Part shown: one piece after another, positions 1 through 7,413 of the stretch
Numbering within the stretch: the stretch's first letter is position 1
How the letters are laid out: each line of letters starts with the position of its first letter
NCBI GenBank assembly: GCA_946415245.1
Contig: CAMKRS010000005.1
Location: forward strand, 1-64,000
Reading direction: 5' to 3'
DNA from: an uncultured Prevotella sp.
Lineage (GTDB): Bacteria; Bacteroidota; Bacteroidia; Bacteroidales; Bacteroidaceae
Length of the DNA: 64,000 nt
Notes under the pieces: generated by a model
The model's database searches: none
What the model was told of the DNA's origin: nothing
What the model saw: only the letters and a program-made list of their open reading frames with translations
Made by a program: the position numbers and the translations under genes

Positions 1-287
1 GCCTACCCGTAGCCTTTCCTTGGGGAACGATGGCAGTCAATGTCATTGGCTGTTTCCTGATTGGCCTGCTTTCAGGACTGTCGCTTGGAGGACAGATTTC
101 ACCCACTACGAAGCTGATATTGGTCACTGGCTTTTGTGGTGGCTTTACTACGTTCTCTACGTTTATGAACGAGAATCTGCTGTTGGGCCGCGATGGAGCA
201 ATACTTTCCGCTGTGCTATATACGTTGCTCAGCCTTGCTCTTGGACTGATTGCCGTCATCATTGGTTATCAAATTGTGAAATTATGA
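1..287 (+). CDS. crcB: Fluoride channel CrcB/FluC, C-terminal part
   Basis: This is the C-terminal part of a small inner-membrane fluoride channel that lets toxic fluoride leave the cell. The open frame runs in from the left edge, so the first ATG seen (30) is probably internal: the residues before it already read as family sequence (FPWGT before MAVNVIG). The visible 95 or so residues contain the motif GFCGGFTTFSTF and the last two to three membrane helices of a four-helix protein. The stop at 285-287 overlaps the next start in an ATGA arrangement, which suggests co-translation with the small gene downstream. Confidence 0.9.
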   Translation, partial: LPVAFPWGTMAVNVIGCFLIGLLSGLSLGGQISPTTKLILVTGFCGGFTTFSTFMNENLLLGRDGAILSAVLYTLLSLALGLIAVIIGYQIVKL

Positions 288-586
288 CTCTCCCTAAGTT
301 CATAATAACAATGAATGGCTACTTCCGGCTTGGAATGGTTAACCAACATAAAGATCTTCTGAAGCCTGGTGATTCGTGCTTAGGCGGTGGCTACTACCAC
401 TTTGATTACACCTCAAATCGCATCATTCTTGACCGATCTTCCTACGACTTCGGCAAACCCAAGTGGCACCTATTGGAAGTCCTGAAGGTTCCATCGGTAT
501 ATCGCGGCCTGCGACTGGTTTACTTCTATGATGATGACCGCGAGTTTGATGTCAGCCGGGAACTACAAATCGAATACTATGACTGA
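284..586 (+). CDS. Small conserved-looking protein of unknown function (100 aa)
   Basis: I do not recognise this protein. It is 100 residues, acidic at the C-terminus, with no signal peptide or membrane helix, and is rich in Tyr, Asp and Gly (GGGYYHFDYTS; YFYDDDREF). I chose the ATG at 284 because it overlaps the crcB stop and the frame then stays open to a stop that overlaps the next gene. The frame is also open upstream (from 20), but that part is a shadow of crcB. Its coupling to crcB and to the next small gene suggests a three-gene unit. No function can be assigned. Confidence 0.6.
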   Translation: MTLPKFIITMNGYFRLGMVNQHKDLLKPGDSCLGGGYYHFDYTSNRIILDRSSYDFGKPKWHLLEVLKVPSVYRGLRLVYFYDDDREFDVSRELQIEYYD

Positions 587-815
587 CTACGATTCCATCT
601 GGCGCACACAAGACGAAATCAGAACGGTGGTGAATGCCGTTCTGGGCGAATGTATCTGGAATCTCAGCTACAGCGAGCGACGGATGGCCATTGAACTGGA
701 GCTGACTGTCACCCTCGATGATGATGCCTTCAGCAACCTCTGCTGCCAGTTCCCCATCACTGCCGACTACGACGGCATCGGAGCAAAAGGCTCGAAATTT
801 GCGTTCTATCTCTGA
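579..815 (+). CDS. Small acidic protein of unknown function (78 aa)
   Basis: I do not recognise this protein. It is 78 residues starting MTDYDSIW, strongly acidic, soluble, and without a signal peptide. The ATG at 579 overlaps the end of the preceding small gene by 8 bp, which favours it over the upstream in-frame ATGs at 528-534 that lie well inside that gene. The 3' end overlaps the 3' end of the convergent PHP gene by 10 bp. It probably belongs to the crcB unit, but nothing seen gives a role. Confidence 0.55.
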   Translation: MTDYDSIWRTQDEIRTVVNAVLGECIWNLSYSERRMAIELELTVTLDDDAFSNLCCQFPITADYDGIGAKGSKFAFYL

Positions 816-1525
816 ATCCCCAGATAATCGAAGAACTTATCAGGCCAGTAGTTCATAACCAGTTCGTCTGGGAAATCAGTCTCTGCCAGCAGCGGATAGA
901 GACGTTCATAGTCGGCTATCTGGAATGAGATATGTGCATCGCTACCGAGGATCGTGGGAACCTCATACTTCTTGCACAAACTCAGGATCTCCAGATTGTT
1001 GTCCCTCGCTACAGTCTTCTTGCGCTGCGGAGCCAGTGAATGGTTGTTCACCTCCAACAGCGTATGAGCCTCCTTGGCCGCCAAAACCAGCTGCTCGAAG
1101 TCCAACTCACAGGAACCGTCGCCCGGATGGCTGATGATATGGATCTTCGGATTCCTGATAACCTGAATCATGCCCTCTGTGTTCTCCTCCTTCGTACCGC
1201 CTTGATACCACGCAACGTGAATGCCCGCAATAGCGAGATCGAGCCACCCTATTTGCTCGTCCGTCAGATCAAGACCGCCCTTCGTATCGAGGATATTGAT
1301 CTCGCAGCCCATCAGCAGCCGAATGCCGTACATCTGGCGGGGCACGGTGAACATATTCTTGAAATACAGCGTTGGACAAGTTCCTGGCACACTCGGCCCA
1401 TGCTCCGTAATGCCCAGCACCTCCAACCCCATGTCAGCGGCGGTCTTCGCCATCTCCTGCAAGCTACTGTAGGCATGCCCCGATGCCACCGTATGCGTAT
1501 GCGCGTCAACTAATATCTTTCTCAT
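806..1525 (-). CDS. PHP-domain phosphatase/hydrolase (YcdX-like)
   Basis: Polymerase-and-histidinol-phosphatase (PHP) metal-dependent hydrolase of the YcdX type, a likely cytoplasmic phosphoesterase of unknown substrate. Metal-ligand motifs are visible in order: DAHTHT near the N-terminus, ITEHGP, the Glu in GCEINI, ISHPGD, EVNNHS and GSDAH near residue 190. Length 239 aa fits the family (about 240-245). I chose MRKILVDAHTH (1525) rather than the ATG at 1546 because the latter falls inside the promoter box at 1544-1551. It appears monocistronic and converges on the small gene to its left. Confidence 0.88.
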   Translation of the reverse strand: MRKILVDAHTHTVASGHAYSSLQEMAKTAADMGLEVLGITEHGPSVPGTCPTLYFKNMFTVPRQMYGIRLLMGCEINILDTKGGLDLTDEQIGWLDLAIAGIHVAWYQGGTKEENTEGMIQVIRNPKIHIISHPGDGSCELDFEQLVLAAKEAHTLLEVNNHSLAPQRKKTVARDNNLEILSLCKKYEVPTILGSDAHISFQIADYERLYPLLAETDFPDELVMNYWPDKFFDYLGIQR

Positions 1526-1543
1526 ATCATCTGAATTTGAGTG

Positions 1544-1551
1544 CAAAGTTA
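1544..1551 (-). promoter_or_regulatory. TAACTTTG -7 box for the PHP gene
   Basis: The minus strand reads TAACTTTGCAC, matching the Bacteroidota TAnnTTTG box about 19 nt upstream of the chosen PHP start. It excludes the longer start. Confidence 0.7.
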
Positions 1552-1765
1552 CTAAAAAAATGGATCATTCCAAAGAGGAAAATCAGATAATGCGTCTGAA
1601 TGTCGAAATTAGAATTTGGAGCACTTTGTCTCATCTTGATGGTAATAGAGTTCATTTATTTCCATTTTTGGATATGACATCCAAATTTGAACACAAAAAG
1701 AAACGCAAATACAATATACTGTAAGGAAACGCGTTTGATCTTTATTTGAGCATTTCAAGGCCAAT

Positions 1766-1787
1766 TTTTGCGGCGATTTTGCGGCGA
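1766..1787. repeat. 11-bp direct repeat, two copies of TTTTGCGGCGA
   Basis: Two exact head-to-tail copies of TTTTGCGGCGA, directly followed by a degenerate third start (TTTTTGAAGA). Confidence 0.7.
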
Positions 1788-1818
1788 TTTTTGAAGATTC
1801 GGTTAGTTTTTGGGTGTA

Positions 1819-1851
1819 TTTAAGTTAAATTTAAGTTAATATTAAGTTAAA
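1819..1851. repeat. 11-bp direct repeat, three copies of WTTAAGTTAAW
   Basis: Three adjacent copies at exactly 11-bp spacing (1819, 1830, 1841), differing only at the outer A/T positions. The spacing puts them on one face of the helix, as for protein-binding iterons. Confidence 0.7.
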
Positions 1852-1871
1852 CCTAACATTTATCAGAAATT

Positions 1872-1906
1872 AAAAAGTGCCGTAATCATCTGATTATCAG
1901 CACTTT
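1872..1906 (-). terminator. Terminator of tRNA-His
   Basis: Arms AAAGTGC (1874-1880) and GCACTTT (1900-1906) enclose a second inverted pair TAATCA/TGATTA. On the minus strand the hairpin is followed by a T run. It lies immediately downstream of the tRNA. Confidence 0.7.
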
Positions 1907-1910
1907 AGAG

Positions 1911-1985
1911 GGTGCCCGGACGGACTCGAACCGTCGACATTCAGAACCACAATCTGACGCTCTAACCAACTGAACTACGGGCACC
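1911..1985 (-). tRNA. tRNA-His (GTG)
   Basis: The minus strand folds as a full cloverleaf. The acceptor stem is GTGCCCG/CGGGCAC. The D arm contains GTTCAGTTGGTTAGAGC. The anticodon arm is TCAGA-TTGTGGT-TCTGA with anticodon GTG. The T arm is GACGGTTCGAGTCCGTC. The extra G at -1 opposite C73 is the identity element of bacterial tRNA-His. CCA is not encoded. It has its own promoter and terminator. Confidence 0.96.
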
Positions 1986-2047
1986 ATGTAAACGCAGGAT
2001 CGGTACTTTTTCGACGCATGAACGGAACTTTTCCCTTTTTGCGGGTG

Positions 2048-2079
2048 CAAAGGTAGCTATTTTCTTCCGAACTGCCAAA
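2048..2079 (-). promoter_or_regulatory. Promoter of tRNA-His (TTTG-20-TACCTTTG)
   Basis: The minus strand has TTTG (2076-2079), a 20-nt spacer and TACCTTTG (2048-2055), a textbook Bacteroidota sigma-ABfr promoter about 60 nt before the tRNA 5' end. Confidence 0.8.
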
Positions 2080-2107
2080 CTTTTGCGCGATTTTTTGCAA
2101 AAAAAGT

Positions 2108-2422
2108 TTATTTCGAGGGTGTTTCGATCACTTCGAGATAGAAACTAAAGGGGCGGAAACCATCGTTACAACTGATCATGGCGCTCATGGGATTCTGCAT
2201 CCACCCATCGTAAAAGTTGCCTTCGCCTCTGGCCAATGCCTCCACAAACTCACGCATGGACGCCCAGGCCGACGGGCACAAGCCCTCAGGACAGGTGCCA
2301 TCGACGGATATCCACTGTTGCCCCACGCTGACATCGCACGTATGCTCGATGGGATTTTCGTATTTCGCCATCAGGTCGGGATAGACGGTCTGGCGGATGG
2401 CGGTGATTCTGACTTTGTTCAT
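2108..2422 (-). CDS. TIGR04076 family protein
   Basis: Small soluble protein (104 aa) matching the TIGR04076 family, whose function is not known to me. The N-terminal pattern MNKVRITAIRQTVYPDLMAKY is the family hallmark. Conserved Cys residues follow (HTCDVS, DGTCPEGLCPSAW) and may bind a metal or form disulfides. The start at 2422 gives family length; a longer frame exists upstream but it runs through the divergent promoter region and into topB. It is transcribed divergently from topB. Confidence 0.8.
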   Translation of the reverse strand: MNKVRITAIRQTVYPDLMAKYENPIEHTCDVSVGQQWISVDGTCPEGLCPSAWASMREFVEALARGEGNFYDGWMQNPMSAMISCNDGFRPFSFYLEVIETPSK

Positions 2423-2448
2423 CTGACTGTTGCTATTGTTACTGGCTG

Positions 2449-2456
2449 CAAAGATA
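2449..2456 (-). promoter_or_regulatory. TATCTTTG -7 box for the TIGR04076 gene
   Basis: The minus strand reads TATCTTTGCAGCC, with the box 26 nt upstream of the start codon. Confidence 0.65.
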
Positions 2457-2530
2457 CAAACAAATGGTCGAAAACAGTATTTTTCACGCAACTTTTTTGC
2501 TGGAATGCGTGATAATTCGCAGATTATTCG

Positions 2531-2538
2531 TACCTTTG
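2531..2538 (+). promoter_or_regulatory. TACCTTTG -7 box for topB
   Basis: TACCTTTGCGGC lies 29 nt upstream of the topB ATG at 2568. No clear TTTG -33 element is seen at the usual distance. Confidence 0.65.
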
Positions 2539-2567
2539 CGGCAAAGAAAACAACGAAAGACGAAGAT

Positions 2568-4499
2568 ATGATAGTCTGCATAGCAGAGAAACCAAGTGTG
2601 GCGCGGGATATCGCACGTATCATCGGCGCCAACAGCTCGCGCGACGGATATATGGAAGGCAACGGGTATCAGGTGACGTGGACCTTCGGTCATCTGTGTA
2701 CCCTGAAAGAGCCTGGCGATTATACAGCGGCCTGGAAACCCTGGGCCCTCACCCAACTGCCGATGGTGCCTCAGCGCTTCGGCATTAAGCTGATCGACGA
2801 CAACGGCATCAAGAAACAGTTTGCCATCATCGAACGGCTGATGCAAGCAGCTGACGGCATCGTGAACTGCGGTGACGCGGGACAGGAGGGTGAGCTGATC
2901 CAGCGGTGGGTGATGCAGAAGGCACAGGCGAAGTGTCCCGTGAAGCGACTGTGGATATCGTCGATGACTGACGAGGCCATCCGCGAGGGCTTTGCCAACC
3001 TGAAGGACCAGCAGGACTACCAACCCTTGTATCTGGCGGGCCTCTCACGCGCTATCGGCGACTGGCTGCTGGGTATGAACGCTACGCGCCTGTACACATT
3101 GAAATATGGTCAGAACCGTCAGGTGCTGTCGATAGGTCGTGTGCAGACCCCTACCCTCGCCCTGATCGTGAACCGTCAGAAGGAGATCGAGAATTTCAAG
3201 CCCGAGCCCTACTGGGTATTGGCGACCGTGTATCGCGACACCACCTTTACCGCCACGAAGGGAAAGTTCACCTCGAAGGAGGAGGGCGAAAAGGCCTTTG
3301 CCACCATCGAGGGCAAGCCGTTTACGGTGACGAAGGTGGAGAAGAAGGAGGGCAAGGAACAGCCGCCACAACTCTACGACCTGACGTCGCTGCAGGTGGA
3401 CTGCAACCGCAAGTACGGCTTTTCGGCCGAGCAGACGCTGAACCTGATTCAGGCCCTCTACGAACGTAAGTTGACCACCTATCCCCGTGTGGATACGCAA
3501 TACCTGAGCGATGATATCTACCCCAAGTGCCCGCAGACGATGAACGGGCTGTATCAGACCAAGTTCAATGGTGTGGCGCCCTATGCGGAGCTGATCAAGC
3601 CCATCGGTGGTAAACCGTTGAAGAAGAGCAAGCGCGTGTTTGACACCTCTAAAGTGACCGACCACCACGCCATCATCCCCACAGGCGTGATACCCTCGAG
3701 CCTCAACCCCGTGGAGCAGAAGGTGTATGACCTCGTGGCGAGACGGTTCATCGCGGTGTTCCTGCCAGATTGTAAGTTCTCGACGACGACGGTGCTGGGA
3801 GAGGTGAAAGGAGAAGAAGAGACCGTAGAATTCAAGGTGACTGGTAAGGAGATATTGGATCCAGGCTGGCGAGTGGTGCAAGGAGGAGGAGACAGGAGCC
3901 AGGAGACAGTAGACAGTAGAAATGCTGAGGACGGTAGTAATCTACAGACTCCTGACTCCCCGACTACTGACTCCTCTGCTCCAGAGCGCACGCTGCCGAC
4001 GTTTGTGAAGGGCGAATCGGGCGACCACAAGCCCACGCTCACGGAGAAATGGACCACACCCCCACCCTATTATAACGAGGCCTCGCTGCTGAGGGCGATG
4101 GAAACGGCGGGTAAATTCGTGGAGGACGAGACGTTAAGGGCCGCGATGAAGGAAAACGGCATCGGACGTCCGTCGAGTCGTGCCTCGATCATCGAGACCC
4201 TCTTCAAGCGCCATTATATCAAGCGCGACCGCAAACGCCTGATTGCTACTCCTACGGGCATCGAGCTGATCGACCTGATCCGCGAGGAGCTGTTGAAGAG
4301 CTGCGAACTGACGGGTATCTGGGAAAAGAAACTGCGTGACATCGAGCATCAGAAATACGACGCCAAGCAATTCATCGACGAGTTGAAGGTGCAGGTGACG
4401 GAGATTGTGCAGGAAGTGATGGCCGACAACTCGAACCGACGGGTGACGGTGCTCTCGGACGCTGACTTGAAGAAGGTAAAATCACCCAAGAAACAATAA
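2568..4499 (+). CDS. topB: DNA topoisomerase III (type IA)
   Basis: Type IA topoisomerase of the TopB kind, which decatenates and relaxes negatively supercoiled DNA through a Tyr-DNA intermediate. The N-terminal Toprim domain starts MIVCIAEKPSVARDIA and carries NCGDAGQEGELI. The catalytic Tyr is Y305 in TTYPRVDTQYL. Later motifs DHHAIIPTG and NGIGRPSSRASIIETL are conserved. The product is 643 aa. I chose ATG 2568 because it follows the promoter box and begins the Toprim sequence. A stretch at nucleotides 3885-3985 (about residues 440-472) is not topoisomerase sequence but an in-frame heptamer inverted-repeat element translating as RSQETVDSRNAEDGS-type low-complexity peptide. Confidence 0.94.
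   Translation: MIVCIAEKPSVARDIARIIGANSSRDGYMEGNGYQVTWTFGHLCTLKEPGDYTAAWKPWALTQLPMVPQRFGIKLIDDNGIKKQFAIIERLMQAADGIVNCGDAGQEGELIQRWVMQKAQAKCPVKRLWISSMTDEAIREGFANLKDQQDYQPLYLAGLSRAIGDWLLGMNATRLYTLKYGQNRQVLSIGRVQTPTLALIVNRQKEIENFKPEPYWVLATVYRDTTFTATKGKFTSKEEGEKAFATIEGKPFTVTKVEKKEGKEQPPQLYDLTSLQVDCNRKYGFSAEQTLNLIQALYERKLTTYPRVDTQYLSDDIYPKCPQTMNGLYQTKFNGVAPYAELIKPIGGKPLKKSKRVFDTSKVTDHHAIIPTGVIPSSLNPVEQKVYDLVARRFIAVFLPDCKFSTTTVLGEVKGEEETVEFKVTGKEILDPGWRVVQGGGDRSQETVDSRNAEDGSNLQTPDSPTTDSSAPERTLPTFVKGESGDHKPTLTEKWTTPPPYYNEASLLRAMETAGKFVEDETLRAAMKENGIGRPSSRASIIETLFKRHYIKRDRKRLIATPTGIELIDLIREELLKSCELTGIWEKKLRDIEHQKYDAKQFIDELKVQVTEIVQEVMADNSNRRVTVLSDADLKKVKSPKKQ
3885..3985. repeat. Heptamer-arm element inside topB
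   Basis: The left arm is built of GGAGACA/GGAGCCA units (3886-3919). The core contains AGTAGA and TCTACAGACTCC boxes. The right arm is made of CTGACTCC units (3945-3983). It is in frame and stop-free. CTACAGACTCCTG is shared with the copy at 52782-52916. Confidence 0.8.
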
Positions 4500-4504
4500 A
4501 ATGG

Positions 4505-4543
4505 CCTCGCATATCGTTATTATAAGGTATGCGAGGTTTTTAT
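4505..4543 (+). terminator. topB terminator overlapping the next start codon
   Basis: Perfect 9-bp stem CCTCGCATA (4505-4513) / TATGCGAGG (4528-4536) with a 14-nt loop, followed by TTTTTAT. The start codon of the next gene (4529) is inside the descending arm. Confidence 0.75.
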
Positions 4544-6577
4544 AAGATATGCTCCATCGTCATCCTCACCGCACTCTTGACGGGTTGTGGTGCAGATAAG
4601 GCATTGAAGAAGGCTGACAAATTCTATGCCCTCGGGGAATACTATGACGCCGCCGCACAATACAAGAAGGCCTACGCCCAGACGCCGCCCAAGGAGAAGG
4701 CCAAGAGGGGTGAGCTGAGTCAGAAGATGGCCACCTGTTACCGTAGGACCAACGCCACGTCGAAGGCCATTGCCGCCTACAACAACGTGATCCGCTATAA
4801 GAAAGCCGACTCGCTGACCCACCTCTATCTGGCGCAGCAGCAGATGAAGAGCGGCAGTTATAAGGATGCTGCGAAGAACTTCCAGGCCGCGATTGACACC
4901 CTCTCGCAATGCGCGAAGAACGACTATCTCACGCTGGCCAGAACAGGATTGAAGGCTGCTAAGCAGGCGCCGGAATGGAAAAAAGAGGGGTCGACCTATA
5001 CCGTGAAGCGCATGGAGCTGTTTAACTCGCGACGTGCCGAGTATTCGCCGATGCTGGCGGGCGACGACAACGACATGCTCTATTTCACCTCGACACGCAA
5101 CGAGGCCCAGGGCGACGAATACAGTGGTATCACGGGCACGAAGGCCGGAGATATCTTCTATTCGCAGAAGGACGACAAGGACAAATGGAGCCGTCCGCAG
5201 AGCATCGACTCAGAACTGAATACCGACTTCGACGAGGGTGCCTGTGCCTTCTCGCCTGACGGACGGACGATGTATCTCACGCAGTGTGTGATCGACGCCA
5301 ACTACCCCCGTTACGCCACCATCGCGGTATCCAACCGTAGTGATGCTGCGTGGAGCAAGGCCACAGTATTGCAGATCTCGAAGGACACGCTGTCGAGCTA
5401 TGCCCATCCCGCCATCTCGCCTGATGGCGAATGGCTCTATTTCGTGAGCGATATGCCAGGAGGTATGGGTGGCTATGACATCTGGCGCTGCCGGCTCTAT
5501 GGCAGCAACGAGACGGGCGGTGCTGAGAATCTGGGTGCGCCTATCAACACCCCAGGCGACGAGATGTTTCCCACCTTCCGACCCAATGGCGATCTGTATT
5601 TTTCGAGCGACGGTCATCCAGGTATGGGCGGTCTGGATATCTTAATCGCCAAGCCAACAGAAACAGGTTGGGTAATGGAGCATCCGGGATTCCCGCTGAA
5701 TTCGCAGGGTGATGATTTCGGTATGACCTTCGAGGGGATGAAGAATCAGGGTTTCTTCTCGTCGAACAGAGGCGACGCACGCGGCTTCGACCATATTTAC
5801 AGTTTCTTTAATCCCGATATCATCCAGACTGTGAAGGGCTGGGTGTATGAACAGGAGGGCTACGAACTGCCTGCTGCCCAAGTGTATATGGTGGGCAACG
5901 ACGGTACGAACCTCAGGCTGAGCGTGAGGGGCGACGGATCGTTTGAGCAGGTGATCAAGCCCAACGTCGACTATGTGTTGCTGGCCACCTGCAAGGGTTA
6001 TCTCAACCATCAGCAGCAACTGAAAGTGAGTCCTGTCAAGGCATCAGAGGAATATGTGTTGCAATTCCCGCTCTACAACATCTCTGCCCCCGTGCTGATA
6101 GAAAATATCTTCTACGACTTCGACAAGGCCACGCTGCGTCCAGAGTCATCAGTGGCCCTCGATTCGCTCGTAGACCTGCTGAATCAGAATCCCCATATCA
6201 CCATTGAACTTTCTGCCCACACCGATTACAAGGGCTCTGACCAATACAACGAACGCTTGTCGCAGCAGCGTGCCGAAAGTGTGGTGCGCTATCTGATACA
6301 GCACGGCATCGCCGCAGACCGACTGACGCCGAAGGGCTATGGTGAGGGGATGCCGAAACAGATCAAGAAGAGAGTGGCTGAAAAATATCCGTTCCTCAAG
6401 GAGGGTGATAAACTGACCGAAGAATTTATCACCGCCCTCCCAGAGGAACAGCAGGAAGAGTGCAACCAGCTAAACCGCCGAACGGAGTTCAGAGTGTTGC
6501 AGACAACTTACGGTATGTTTGATAAGGCAGGACGATTAATACAAAGCCAACCAGCAGAAGAACAACCCACAGATTGA
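4529..6577 (+). CDS. PorE-like OmpA-family lipoprotein (TPR, beta-propeller, CRD, OmpA)
   Basis: Outer-membrane lipoprotein of 682 aa with the four-part layout described for PorE, the periplasmic peptidoglycan-anchoring part of the type IX secretion system. A lipoprotein signal with lipobox LLTGC (Cys20) is followed by TPR-like helices (about 25-150). PD40/WD40-like propeller blades come next (about 170-415; motifs FSPDGRTMY, ISPDGEWLYFVSDMPGG, YFSSDGHPGMGG). A carboxypeptidase-regulatory-like domain (about 425-510) precedes an OmpA peptidoglycan-binding domain (FYDFDKATLRPES to RLTPKGYGEG, from about 524). The only usable start lies in the topB terminator stem. The 3' end overlaps the convergent DUF5056 gene by 89 bp. 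OmpA lipoproteins with this layout also exist outside T9SS, so PorE is a strong but not certain call. Confidence 0.82.
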   Translation: MRGFYKICSIVILTALLTGCGADKALKKADKFYALGEYYDAAAQYKKAYAQTPPKEKAKRGELSQKMATCYRRTNATSKAIAAYNNVIRYKKADSLTHLYLAQQQMKSGSYKDAAKNFQAAIDTLSQCAKNDYLTLARTGLKAAKQAPEWKKEGSTYTVKRMELFNSRRAEYSPMLAGDDNDMLYFTSTRNEAQGDEYSGITGTKAGDIFYSQKDDKDKWSRPQSIDSELNTDFDEGACAFSPDGRTMYLTQCVIDANYPRYATIAVSNRSDAAWSKATVLQISKDTLSSYAHPAISPDGEWLYFVSDMPGGMGGYDIWRCRLYGSNETGGAENLGAPINTPGDEMFPTFRPNGDLYFSSDGHPGMGGLDILIAKPTETGWVMEHPGFPLNSQGDDFGMTFEGMKNQGFFSSNRGDARGFDHIYSFFNPDIIQTVKGWVYEQEGYELPAAQVYMVGNDGTNLRLSVRGDGSFEQVIKPNVDYVLLATCKGYLNHQQQLKVSPVKASEEYVLQFPLYNISAPVLIENIFYDFDKATLRPESSVALDSLVDLLNQNPHITIELSAHTDYKGSDQYNERLSQQRAESVVRYLIQHGIAADRLTPKGYGEGMPKQIKKRVAEKYPFLKEGDKLTEEFITALPEEQQEECNQLNRRTEFRVLQTTYGMFDKAGRLIQSQPAEEQPTD

Positions 6578-6863
6578 TGTTGATCTCGTTGGTAGGTGCC
6601 GTAATGGCAAACACCTCGATCCAACCCAGCAGCATGCGAAGGCCACCGAAGAAGAGATTCTGGAGCAGCTGCCAACCACCGAAGGCGAAGAACAATCCCA
6701 CACCCACGAGAATACAGAACAGACTCCACAGGCGCGAAAGTCTGCGGACGGTGTCCGTCTTGGGCAGGTTCTGCATCACCCGCTCGGTAAAGCCATTGTC
6801 CTCAATCTGCTGCTGAGCAGCCTGTTTGAAGAGATCGTCTAAGAATTGATTGTTATCGGTCAT
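6489..6863 (-). CDS. DUF5056 membrane protein, probable anti-sigma partner
   Basis: Small membrane protein (124 aa) of the DUF5056 type that in Bacteroidales follows an ECF sigma gene. The cytoplasmic N-terminus (MTDNNQFLDDLFKQAAQQQIEDNGFTERVM) resembles anti-sigma N-termini. Two hydrophobic helices follow (about 45-75 and 93-113). The start at 6863 overlaps the sigma stop by 11 bp, indicating translational coupling; an ATG two codons upstream (6869) is an alternative. A role in holding the sigma factor at the membrane is inferred from position only. The last 89 bp lie under the 3' end of the PorE-like gene. Confidence 0.72.
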   Translation of the reverse strand: MTDNNQFLDDLFKQAAQQQIEDNGFTERVMQNLPKTDTVRRLSRLWSLFCILVGVGLFFAFGGWQLLQNLFFGGLRMLLGWIEVFAITAPTNEININLWVVLLLVGFVLIVLPYQTYRKLSATL

Positions 6864-7410
6864 AACCATTTTGTTTTAAATAGACTGTCATTTTTTCCTT
6901 GCCTCGTCTGAGATGCGATTTCACCGTGTTATCGGGAATGCCTGTGATCTTGCTGATCTCGTCGATGGGATAGCCGTCGATAAGCTGCAGCGTGATACAG
7001 GTGCGTTCGTCAGGCTTCAAGAGGGCCAAAGCGGCGTAAATATCCATTTTTAATGAAGAGGTGAGCGGTGAGATCTGAGAGGTAAGAGGCGTGCCTGCCA
7101 CCTGGGTATTCTCTTTCAACTCTTCGCTTTCCACTTTGCGCTTACGCATCTCGTCGTAGAAGACGTTGTAGGCGATGCGCATCAGCCAGGTGGAGAAGCT
7201 GGATAGGCCGCGGAACTTGGTGATGTTCAGATAGGCCTTGATGAAGGTCTCCTGAGCCAGGTCGTCGCTCAACTGTGCATCGCCCAGCGTCTGATTCAAG
7301 AAGAACCGACGCACAGGCGACTGGTATTTCCTGACAAGTTGGTCGAAGGCCCGCTTGTTGTGGAAAACCGCCACCTGCGTCACTAGGGCTATGTCGTTAA
7401 GCTCTGCCAC
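6853..7410 (-). CDS. ECF-type RNA polymerase sigma factor
   Basis: Sigma-70 family factor of the extracytoplasmic function group (185 aa). Region 2 is clear (AFDQLVRKYQSPVRRFF, DDLAQETFIKAYLNITKFRGLSSFSTWLMRIAYNVF). Region 4 is a helix-turn-helix (PDERTCITLQLIDGYPIDEISKITGIPDNTVKSHLRRGKEKM). The linker between them contains VAGTPLTSQISPLTSSLK, encoded by an imperfect heptamer array. The gene sits in an operon after DUF6249 and PspC membrane genes and before the DUF5056 gene, which suggests an envelope-stress regulon with a membrane partner. Confidence 0.9.
   Translation of the reverse strand: MAELNDIALVTQVAVFHNKRAFDQLVRKYQSPVRRFFLNQTLGDAQLSDDLAQETFIKAYLNITKFRGLSSFSTWLMRIAYNVFYDEMRKRKVESEELKENTQVAGTPLTSQISPLTSSLKMDIYAALALLKPDERTCITLQLIDGYPIDEISKITGIPDNTVKSHLRRGKEKMTVYLKQNGYDR
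7055..7090. repeat. GGTGAGA-type heptamer array in the sigma gene
   Basis: About five imperfect units (GGTGAGC, GGTGAGA, TCTGAGA, GGTAAGA) fall in the sigma2-sigma4 linker. The coding strand carries the stop-free complement, read as TPLTSQISPLTSS. Confidence 0.7.
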
Positions 7411-7413
7411 TTC

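Larger units (their letters stand above)
1552..1871. other. AT-rich intergenic region beside tRNA-His
   Basis: No convincing gene is seen between the PHP promoter and the tRNA terminator. The stretch is clearly more AT-rich than its surroundings. A 54-codon ATG frame (1560-1724) has no recognisable motif. The only structure is two sets of 11-bp direct repeats (1766-1787 and 1819-1851). The region lies next to the 3' end of tRNA-His, a common integration target, so an old element scar is possible. Confidence 0.5.

Noticed and set aside
20..586. Long frame of 188 aa at the left edge
   Set aside because: Its first 88 codons lie under crcB in another frame and look like shadow sequence. Only the part from ATG 284 is kept as a gene.
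1560..1724. 54-codon ATG frame in the AT-rich region next to tRNA-His
   Set aside because: No motif, no promoter box on that strand, and composition fits non-coding DNA. It may be an element remnant but cannot be supported as a gene.
3045..3881. Long antisense frames, e.g. opposite topB, dnaA, fkp and the MFS gene
   Set aside because: Low-complexity His/Arg/Leu/Gln-rich translations typical of the shadow of GC-skewed coding DNA; no starts with promoters or family motifs.
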